A stretch of DNA of 11,830 nt from Methylococcaceae bacterium (GTDB lineage: Bacteria; Pseudomonadota; Gammaproteobacteria; Methylococcales; Methylomonadaceae). The notes under the pieces are model-generated. The model was not told the origin of the DNA and made no database searches. It saw only the letters and a program-made list of their open reading frames with translations. This document shows positions 7,122-11,830 of this stretch, piece after piece (position 1 is the stretch's first letter; each line of letters starts with the position of its first letter). The DNA is taken from contig SXIZ01000037.1 in NCBI GenBank assembly GCA_005779525.1, forward strand, positions 1-11,830, in the 5' to 3' direction. The position numbers and the translations under genes are program-made.

Positions 7122-8087
7122 ATGCTGCGCGAAAATAACCACGATATAAATCCTGCCGTACTGGCAGAAGCTGCTGAATGGTTTGCACTATTAGGTTGTG
7201 AATCTACCTCGCATACCGAGCATGAACAATGGGAAGCATGGCTGAACGCTAAACCGGAACATCGCGCCGCTTGGCAACGAGTAGAATTTTTCACTCATAA
7301 ATTTAATAGCTTGCCTGCGCAGGCTTCAATATCCGCCCTAAACTCGCCTAATTTGCAGCGCCGCCAAGCACTTAAAACCCTCGCGGTGTTATGTGCGCTA
7401 GGCATGTCAAGCTGGCACGTTTCGCGTCAGGGCTATTGGCAGGCATGGACAGCAGATTTTCATAGCGGTGTGGGCGAAATTGAGACGATCACGCTAGCTG
7501 ACGGCAGTATCGTCACCCTGGATACAGCCAGCGCCATTAATGTCGACTTTAGCCCGAACCTGCGGCGATTAACCTTAGTACGGGGCGAAATCTACATTGA
7601 AACCGCTCATGATAATAGCAATGTACACCGTCCTTTTGTGGTCGATTGCTCAGCTGGCCGGGTTCGGGCACTAGGCACGCGCTTTAGTGTGCGGGAACAA
7701 ACCACTGATTGCCACGCCGCGGTTTATCAGGGGGCTATCAATATTCAACCCGCGAACAATACTACCTCGTCGCAAATTTTAAAGGCTGGTCAGGCGGCTA
7801 ATTTCAACCGAGAACAGATAGATGTGGTTACTAAAGTTGAAGCCCATCAACCCGCTTGGTCCCAAGGTATTTTACTGGCCGACAACTTACCCCTCAGTGA
7901 ATTCGTTCTCCAACTGAACCGCTATCGACATGGTTTTATTACCTGTGCACCTGAGATAGCTCATCTGCGAATCGTCGGCGCATTTCCTATCCATGATCAA
8001 GAGCGCATACTTGCGCTGTTGCAAGAAACCCTACCTTTGAGCGTATCTAAGCAAACACCCTGGTGGGTGAGGATAGATAAGCGCTAA
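7122..8087 (+). CDS. FecR-family anti-sigma factor / sigma regulator
   Basis: Inner-membrane regulator that transmits siderophore-receptor occupancy to a FecI-type sigma factor. The N-terminal cytoplasmic domain (about residues 10-58) has the Trp pattern of the family (W20, W37, W40, W51). One weakly hydrophobic membrane segment follows at about 84-100. The FecR domain spans about 113-210 (IETITLADGSIVTLDTASAI; VRALGTRFSV), and a C-terminal STN-like part about 250-318 (LADNLPLSEFVLQLNRYRHG) would contact the receptor. At 321 aa it is full length. The start at 7122 has AAGGA (7111-7115), overlapping the sigma gene's stop codon. The gap of nine bases indicates a sigma-fecR operon. The reading frame is intact although its sigma partner is broken, and no receptor gene follows. 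Confidence 0.92.
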   Translation: MLRENNHDINPAVLAEAAEWFALLGCESTSHTEHEQWEAWLNAKPEHRAAWQRVEFFTHKFNSLPAQASISALNSPNLQRRQALKTLAVLCALGMSSWHVSRQGYWQAWTADFHSGVGEIETITLADGSIVTLDTASAINVDFSPNLRRLTLVRGEIYIETAHDNSNVHRPFVVDCSAGRVRALGTRFSVREQTTDCHAAVYQGAINIQPANNTTSSQILKAGQAANFNREQIDVVTKVEAHQPAWSQGILLADNLPLSEFVLQLNRYRHGFITCAPEIAHLRIVGAFPIHDQERILALLQETLPLSVSKQTPWWVRIDKR

Positions 8088-8126
8088 TCCCTTCCTGAAT
8101 TAGCTTAAAGAACAAAGCGCATTTGA

Positions 8127-8155
8127 TTGACATGTACTGTTCTCATTAATATTAT
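8127..8155 (+). promoter_or_regulatory. Sigma-70 promoter of vapBC
   Basis: TTGACA (8127-8132) matches the -35 consensus exactly. TATTAT (8150-8155) matches the -10 in five of six positions, at the ideal 17-base spacing. Transcription would start near 8162, about 36 bases before the antitoxin ATG. Confidence 0.75.
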
Positions 8156-8156
8156 G

Positions 8157-8181
8157 GTGTATAAAAATAACTTTTATACAC
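8157..8181. promoter_or_regulatory. Palindromic operator, probable VapBC autoregulation site
   Basis: GTGTATAAAA (8157-8166) and TTTTATACAC (8172-8181) are exact complements around ATAAC. The site begins two bases after the -10 box and covers the expected transcription start, so a bound protein would block initiation. Ribbon-helix-helix antitoxins with their toxins usually bind such sites. Confidence 0.7.
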
Positions 8182-8197
8182 ATCGAGCTAAACCAAC

Positions 8198-8392
8198 ATG
8201 AGAACGAATATTGTGATAGACGACGAACTGATAACTAAAGCTATTCAGGTCAGCGGCTTAAAATCAAAAAAAGACGTGGTTGAGCATGCACTTAAGCTGT
8301 TAGTGCAAAGAAATGAGCAACAAGCCATACGAGAATTGCGCGGTACGCTTAAATGGGAAGGAAACTTAGATGAGATGCGGGGCGGCAAATGA
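8198..8392 (+). CDS. vapB: VapB-family antitoxin
   Basis: Antitoxin of a type II toxin-antitoxin pair; it neutralises the adjacent PIN-domain toxin and represses their shared promoter. The 64 residues show an N-terminal ribbon-helix-helix DNA-binding fold: beta strand RTNIVID, helix DELITKAIQVSG, helix SKKDVVEHALKLLVQR. The C-terminal tail (ELRGTLKWEGNLDEMRGGK) has the RGxLxWEGxLxxMR pattern typical of VapB toxin-binding tails. No strong ribosome-binding site precedes ATG 8198. Its stop overlaps the toxin start (ATGA, 8389-8392), a typical coupling. The promoter and operator directly upstream make it a complete cassette. Confidence 0.92.
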   Translation: MRTNIVIDDELITKAIQVSGLKSKKDVVEHALKLLVQRNEQQAIRELRGTLKWEGNLDEMRGGK

Positions 8393-8793
8393 TACTGGTT
8401 GATACCAGCGTTTGGATCGACTACTTCAACGGCACTATTAACACCCATACAGACACACTGGATGCTGCCCTTATTGCGGGACCTGTGGCAATTGCCGATA
8501 TTATCTTTTTGGAAATACTACAGGGCTTCAGGAGCGATCGGGATTACCTAAAAGCCAAGAAAACCCTTGCAACATTGGATCAATATTCCATTTTTAATGC
8601 CGCTTTAGTTGAAAAATGCGCCGAAAATTATCGCACCCTCGGTAAAAATGGCATCACTATTCGCAAAACAAGCGATATCATCATCGCCACCTTTTGCATT
8701 GAAAATCACTTACCGTTGTTATTTATGGATCGCGACTTTAACCCATTTGTAAAACATCTGGGGTTACTTCCAGTTTGCCCGGACATAACATAA
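8389..8793 (+). CDS. vapC: VapC-family PIN-domain toxin ribonuclease
   Basis: Mg2+-dependent ribonuclease toxin of the PIN family; VapC toxins commonly cut tRNA or rRNA and arrest growth when the antitoxin is lost. All four acidic catalytic positions are present: D5 in LVDTSVWIDYF, E42 in FLEILQG, D96 in KTSDIIIA and D114 in FMDRDF. At 134 aa it is the standard length and appears active. It overlaps vapB by four bases. The target RNA cannot be predicted from sequence. Confidence 0.94.
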   Translation: MILVDTSVWIDYFNGTINTHTDTLDAALIAGPVAIADIIFLEILQGFRSDRDYLKAKKTLATLDQYSIFNAALVEKCAENYRTLGKNGITIRKTSDIIIATFCIENHLPLLFMDRDFNPFVKHLGLLPVCPDIT

Positions 8794-8839
8794 TCCATGT
8801 AACGCATGATGTCTTCGGGTAAGCATATGAGTAGTCAAG

Positions 8840-8950
8840 ATGTGGGCATTTAGAATAGACAACTTCGTTAAAGTACCCCAATGGCTAGATGAACTATTAC
8901 GATCAGGCTGTTTGAAATTTAAAAATTTGAACATCGAGTATAATAGGTAG
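8840..8950 (+). CDS. Possible 36-residue small ORF or gene remnant
   Basis: An ATG at 8840 opens a 36-codon frame ending with TAG at 8948-8950. It includes VPQWLDELLRSGCLKFKN, which looks more protein-like than random AT-rich sequence. I see no clear ribosome-binding site and do not recognise the peptide. It lies in the 200-base gap between vapC and the DUF447 gene and may be the tail of a decayed gene. The TATAAT at 8939-8944 lies within its end. Confidence 0.2.
   Translation: MWAFRIDNFVKVPQWLDELLRSGCLKFKNLNIEYNR
8939..8944 (+). promoter_or_regulatory. Candidate -10 box for the DUF447-mfnB genes
   Basis: A perfect TATAAT lies about 60 bases before the DUF447 start. No -35 hexamer sits at 16-18 bases upstream (TTGAAA at 8912-8917 is 21 bases away), so promoter strength is uncertain. 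Confidence 0.35.
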
Positions 8951-9005
8951 AATTTGCTAGCGCAAAGTTACTTTAATGCTAGTCAGCTGAATATTTTTGT
9001 ACTTC

Positions 9006-9572
9006 ATGATTCAAGAAACCCTGGTTACCACACAAAATCTTGCAAATGTAGCGCACATCGCACCGATGGGAATTCATGTGCAAGCCGATGAATTTATCAT
9101 TTTGCCCTTTCGCCCCTCCACCACGCTTGATAATCTCTTAGCCACCCGCTGTGCAGTCCTCAATTATTGTGATGATGTACGTATTTTTGCAGGCTGCCTG
9201 ACTGGGCGTCGCGATTGGCCGTTGCGTGCCAGTGAAAAAATTGCCGGACAGGTGCTCGAAGCGGCCTTGGCGCATACCGAGGTTGAATTAATTCGCGTAG
9301 AAGACGACGCGACGCGACCGAAATTATTTTGCCGCGCGGTGCATAGTGTCACCCACGCGCCTTTTCAAGGCTTTAACCGTGCACAATTTGCCGTCTTAGA
9401 ATTGGCGATCTTAGTCAGTCGCCTGCACATGCTACCGGTAGCAAAAATTCAAAGTGAATTGCAGTATCTGACTATTGGTTTCACTAAAACCGCAGGTGCG
9501 CGCGAGCAAGAAGCCTGGGAGTGGTTAATGACCGTCGTGGATGCACATCTGGCCGAGGTTAACCATGTCTAA
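9006..9572 (+). CDS. DUF447 family protein (H4MPT/methanofuran-associated)
   Basis: Member of the DUF447 family (PF04289), found in archaea and in methylotrophic bacteria that use tetrahydromethanopterin. The family is expected to adopt an FMN-binding split-barrel fold; I know of no established reaction. Visible landmarks are VAHIAPMGIHV (about residues 15-25), LPFRPSTTLDNL (33-44), DDVRIFAGCLTGRRDWP (56-72), THAPFQGFNRAQFAVLELAI (116-135) and the C-terminal EAWEWLMTVVDAHL. The length of 188 aa matches the bacterial family. ATG 9006 is preferred, though no good ribosome-binding site is present; TTG 8997 would add three residues. The stop overlaps the mfnB start by 8 bases, so the two products are probably made together. 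A role in cofactor biosynthesis is inferred from that pairing. Confidence 0.85.
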   Translation: MIQETLVTTQNLANVAHIAPMGIHVQADEFIILPFRPSTTLDNLLATRCAVLNYCDDVRIFAGCLTGRRDWPLRASEKIAGQVLEAALAHTEVELIRVEDDATRPKLFCRAVHSVTHAPFQGFNRAQFAVLELAILVSRLHMLPVAKIQSELQYLTIGFTKTAGAREQEAWEWLMTVVDAHLAEVNHV

Positions 9573-10242
9573 AATGCTAGCCAGCGTCAATTGTTTAGCC
9601 GAAGCCTTAACCGCTTTGGCTGCGGGTGTTGATATTATTGACTTAAAACAACCCGCCGCGGGGGCCTTGGGTGCATTAGCAGTAGCCGATATCCGCGAAA
9701 TAGTCACCCATATTGCAGGACGCTGCCCGATCAGTGCCACCATCGGCGATTTAAGCTTACAGCCTGAGATTGTTTACCCGGCGGTAGCTGAGGTGGCGAC
9801 GACTGGGGTCGATTACATCAAAATTGGTTTTTTCCCGGCGGGCAATCCTCTGGCCGTATTAGAGTCCTTGCGCCCACTGTGTGACCAGGGGCAGGCGTTG
9901 ATTGCAGTGATGTTTGCGGATGCGCAACCCGACTTCGCCCTCCTGCCTAGCCTAAAACACGCAGGATTCACTGGCGTGATGTTGGACACTCAGCATAAAC
10001 AAACAGGTTCATTGGTACAACTGTTATCCCCCGCTACATTAAGCGAATTTGTTACTCAGGCACACAGCCTAAATTTAATCAGCGGATTAGCAGGTTCCTT
10101 ACGCTTGCACGATATCCCGGAATTAAACAAACTCGGTGCCGACTATTTAGGCTTTCGGGGCGCATTGTGCCAGCAACAGCATAGAGTCAATGCCTTAGAC
10201 CCCGACGCCGTAAACGCAGTATTACGCGCTGTTCAAGCTTAA
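9565..10242 (+). CDS. mfnB: (5-formylfuran-3-yl)methyl phosphate synthase
   Basis: MfnB condenses two molecules of glyceraldehyde 3-phosphate to (5-formylfuran-3-yl)methyl phosphate, the furan precursor of methanofuran. The family (DUF556, MJ1099 type) is a TIM-barrel aldolase-like enzyme. Lysines in the places used by the archaeal enzyme are visible: K28 in DIIDLKQP (Schiff-base position), K86 in VDYIKIGFFP and K145 in LDTQHKQTGSL. The PISATIGDL segment (55-63) is also typical. At 225 aa it is normal length. ATG 9565 has GAGG (9555-9558) six bases upstream and overlaps the end of the DUF447 gene; an earlier ATG at 9541 lies well inside that gene. In bacteria it points to methylofuran/methanofuran-dependent formaldehyde oxidation. 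The methyltransferase gene follows after eight bases. Confidence 0.9.
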   Translation: MSKMLASVNCLAEALTALAAGVDIIDLKQPAAGALGALAVADIREIVTHIAGRCPISATIGDLSLQPEIVYPAVAEVATTGVDYIKIGFFPAGNPLAVLESLRPLCDQGQALIAVMFADAQPDFALLPSLKHAGFTGVMLDTQHKQTGSLVQLLSPATLSEFVTQAHSLNLISGLAGSLRLHDIPELNKLGADYLGFRGALCQQQHRVNALDPDAVNAVLRAVQA

Positions 10243-10250
10243 TTAAAGAC

Positions 10251-10853
10251 ATGTCACACGCCAACAGCTTGTTAATGCAAGCGCATCAACGCATCAGACC
10301 CCACCTTTTTCCTGGCGCTATTGCGATAGATGCAACCTTAGGCAATGGCTATGACAGCCTGTTTCTCGCACAACATATTGCACCTACAGGTAAACTGTAT
10401 GGCTTTGATATTCAGCCAGCCGCCATCTTGGCAACCCAAACCCGCTTGCAAGCAGCGCAGTTAGCTGAACTTACTGAGTTATTTAGCGAAAGTCACGCGC
10501 AGCTAGCACAGCTGATTCCTGTGTCTGAACATGGCAAAATTCAGGCTATCATGTTTAATCTAGGCTATCTCCCTGGAGCAGAAAAACATTTGATCACTCA
10601 AACTGCATCGACCCTAACCGCATTAGCCGCCAGTGTAAACCTGCTAAGTACGACAGGCCTGCTTAGTATTTTGGCCTATCCAGGACACCCAGGAGGGGCT
10701 GAAGAAACCCAGGCGGTATCTGACTGGATCGCACAGTTACCCAGTACGCAATTTAACTGTGAAGTGCTTTTGAGCACGCACCCACACGCAACCGCGCCCC
10801 GCTTATTTTTAGTCGAAAAACTCGCAGAAAACCAACTGAGCGCTGCCGCTTAA
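10251..10853 (+). CDS. Class I SAM-dependent methyltransferase, MnmM/YtqB-like
   Basis: Rossmann-fold methyltransferase of the family PF06962, once annotated as rRNA methylase. Members in Gram-positive bacteria (YtqB, renamed MnmM) methylate the wobble modification of tRNA to give mnm5s2U. Motif I is DATLGNGYDSLFLA (27-40), the SAM-ribose acidic residue is likely D53 in GFDIQP, the catalytic-region motif is MFNLGYLPGAEK (101-112), and AYPGHPGGAEE (142-152) follows, all characteristic of this family. The length of 200 aa is normal. The start at 10251 has a weak ribosome-binding site and lies eight bases after mfnB, so it is probably co-transcribed. The substrate in this organism is not known; either tRNA or a cofactor precursor is possible. 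Confidence 0.85.
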   Translation: MSHANSLLMQAHQRIRPHLFPGAIAIDATLGNGYDSLFLAQHIAPTGKLYGFDIQPAAILATQTRLQAAQLAELTELFSESHAQLAQLIPVSEHGKIQAIMFNLGYLPGAEKHLITQTASTLTALAASVNLLSTTGLLSILAYPGHPGGAEETQAVSDWIAQLPSTQFNCEVLLSTHPHATAPRLFLVEKLAENQLSAAA

Positions 10854-10873
10854 CACTAAGCGACTTACAATTC

Positions 10874-10882
10874 TGGTATGAT
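10874..10882 (+). promoter_or_regulatory. Extended -10 promoter of ppnP
   Basis: TGGTATGAT carries the TGn extension and a five-of-six -10 hexamer (TATGAT, 10877-10882). The -35 region 17 bases upstream is poor, as is common for extended -10 promoters. Transcription would begin near 10889, about 30 bases before the gene. Confidence 0.5.
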
Positions 10883-10919
10883 TGCGCTCCCAATTTTATT
10901 ACTTAGAGAGGATTTAAGC

Positions 10920-11234
10920 ATGTCAGAATTTGATAACGTCACGGTGGTTAAGCAAGCCAATGTCTATTTTGATGGCAAAGTGACTAGCCGTACCCTAAAA
11001 TTTGCCGATGGCAGCCAAAAAACCTTGGGTTTTATGCTCCCTGGCGAATATACCTTTGGCACGGGCGCGGCTGAATTAATGGAAATTCTGGCAGGTGAAC
11101 TGGAAGTGCAATTACCGGGTGACGAGGCATGGATAGCTGTCAAAGGCGGCGAAGCCTTTAATGTGCCTGCAAATTCAAAATTTAACCTAAAAATTCATGT
11201 GGGCACAGATTACTGCTGTTCATTTTTAGCGTAA
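10920..11234 (+). CDS. ppnP: Pyrimidine/purine nucleoside phosphorylase PpnP
   Basis: Small cupin-fold phosphorylase (DUF1255, E. coli YaiE/PpnP type) that splits nucleosides with phosphate into free base and ribose 1-phosphate. Family landmarks are ANVYFDGKVTSRTLKF, GFMLPGEYTFGTGAAELMEI, ILAGELEVQLPG and FNVPANSKFNLKI. At 104 aa it is slightly longer than the 94-residue E. coli protein, mainly at the N-terminus. ATG 10920 is chosen because AGAGAGGA (10905-10912) lies seven bases upstream; the in-frame ATG at 10878 falls inside the promoter. The NYN-domain gene starts five bases after its stop. Confidence 0.92.
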   Translation: MSEFDNVTVVKQANVYFDGKVTSRTLKFADGSQKTLGFMLPGEYTFGTGAAELMEILAGELEVQLPGDEAWIAVKGGEAFNVPANSKFNLKIHVGTDYCCSFLA

Positions 11235-11239
11235 ATTCG

Positions 11240-11707
11240 ATGCGAAGCGCCGCCATCTTTGTAGATGTGCAAAATGTGTATTACACCACCAAGCAAATTT
11301 ACCACCGCCACTTTAATTACTCGGCATTTTGGCAGCAAATTAGTCGAGAGCGGCAGATTACAGCGGCGTTTGCCTACGCCATCGACAAAGGTGACGCCAA
11401 ACAACAAGGCTTTCAGAATATTCTTAAAACGATTGGCTTTGAGGTTAAACTGAAACCCTATATTCAACGTAGCGATGGATCGGCCAAAGGTGATTGGGAT
11501 GTGGGTATTACTTTGGATGTTTTGGATTATGCAGGACACGTCGATGAAATTATATTAGTTTCTGGTGATGGCGATTTTGATTTGCTGCTGCATAAAATCA
11601 AACCCACAACCGCAACTTTGGTGTATGGCGTACCGGGTTTAACCGCACCTTCGTTAATTCAGGCCGCTGACCGTTATATCGCTATTGATACTGCGCTTTT
11701 AATATAG
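11240..11707 (+). CDS. NYN domain protein (LabA/DUF88-like, PIN-fold putative RNase)
   Basis: NYN domains share the PIN-like nuclease fold and are thought to act on RNA; biological roles of single-domain bacterial members are mostly unknown. The 155 residues are almost entirely the domain. Acidic metal-binding positions are visible: D9 in IFVDVQNVYY with N12, D85/D87 in KGDWDVGITLDVLDY, and D110/D112 in LVSGDGDFDLLL. These suggest an active nuclease. The ATG at 11240 lies five bases after ppnP with only a weak ribosome-binding site, so translation is probably coupled to ppnP. No membrane segment or extra RNA-binding domain is present. Confidence 0.88.
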   Translation: MRSAAIFVDVQNVYYTTKQIYHRHFNYSAFWQQISRERQITAAFAYAIDKGDAKQQGFQNILKTIGFEVKLKPYIQRSDGSAKGDWDVGITLDVLDYAGHVDEIILVSGDGDFDLLLHKIKPTTATLVYGVPGLTAPSLIQAADRYIAIDTALLI

Positions 11708-11747
11708 GCGTAGACCCTTTATATTTTTTATCCGCAGGAACACGCTT

Positions 11748-11830
11748 TTGATTTCTACAGCTAACATTACCATGCAATTTGGGGCTAAACCCCTGTTTGA
11801 AAATATTTCCGTTAAATTTGGTGAAGGCAA
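11748..11830 (+). CDS. ABC-F family ATPase, YbiT-like (3' end missing)
   Basis: First 27 codons of an ABC-F ATPase, a ribosome-associated translation factor family with two ATP-binding cassettes and no membrane part. The visible sequence, with ITMQFGAKPLFENISVKFGE, closely matches the start of E. coli YbiT. The start is TTG 11748 with AGGA (11736-11739) eight bases upstream; the first ATG, at 11772, would cut into the conserved MQFG segment. The Walker A motif lies beyond the right edge. A gap of 40 bases separates it from the NYN gene. Confidence 0.85.
   Translation, partial: MISTANITMQFGAKPLFENISVKFGEG

Noticed and set aside
8083..8104. Hairpin GCTAAT/ATTAGC at the end of fecR as a terminator
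   Set aside because: Only six weak base pairs with a 10-base loop and no T-tract.

Overview
The window reads as a chromosomal stretch of a gammaproteobacterial methanotroph (Methylococcales-like). This is an inference from gene content. The TonB/Exb/FecR genes, a ppnP homologue and the start of a ybiT-type ABC-F gene are ordinary proteobacterial genes. They share the window with mfnB and a DUF447 gene, which belong to the methanofuran/tetrahydromethanopterin-linked C1 chemistry that methylotrophic bacteria share with archaea. Every gene I can support lies on the + strand. No rRNA, tRNA, CRISPR array, transposase or integrase was seen.

Region 1 (1-8087) is an iron/siderophore uptake block. 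It holds a TonB-dependent siderophore receptor cut by the left edge, a PepSY-type four-helix membrane protein, a small coiled-coil protein of unknown role, tonB, exbB and exbD, then a FecI-type sigma factor and its FecR partner. The energy-transducing complex (TonB-ExbB-ExbD) would power the receptor, and the PepSY protein is a frequent partner of such receptors. The sigma factor is interrupted by one in-frame TAA at 6792-6794. Both halves are otherwise in the same frame and well conserved, so it looks like a recent pseudogene or a sequence error. No receptor follows fecR, where one would normally be expected. The gaps carry REP-like inverted repeats (1978-2053, 3319-3414, 4925-5000). The 461-base gap before the sigma gene carries a sigma-54-like promoter motif and a 9-bp inverted repeat.

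Region 2 (8127-8793) is a compact vapBC toxin-antitoxin cassette. It has a near-consensus sigma-70 promoter followed directly by a 10-bp-arm palindrome, a likely autoregulatory operator. It sits where a receptor gene would usually follow fecR.

Region 3 (9006-10853) is a tight three-gene set: DUF447 protein, MfnB ((5-formylfuran-3-yl)methyl phosphate synthase) and an MnmM/YtqB-like methyltransferase. The first two overlap by 8 bases. DUF447 has no firmly assigned reaction that I know of, which makes this pair the most interesting functional lead in the window.

Region 4 (10874-11830) has a ppnP-type nucleoside phosphorylase with its own extended -10 promoter, a NYN-domain (PIN-like) protein five bases downstream, and the first 27 codons of a YbiT-like ABC-F ATPase running off the right edge.
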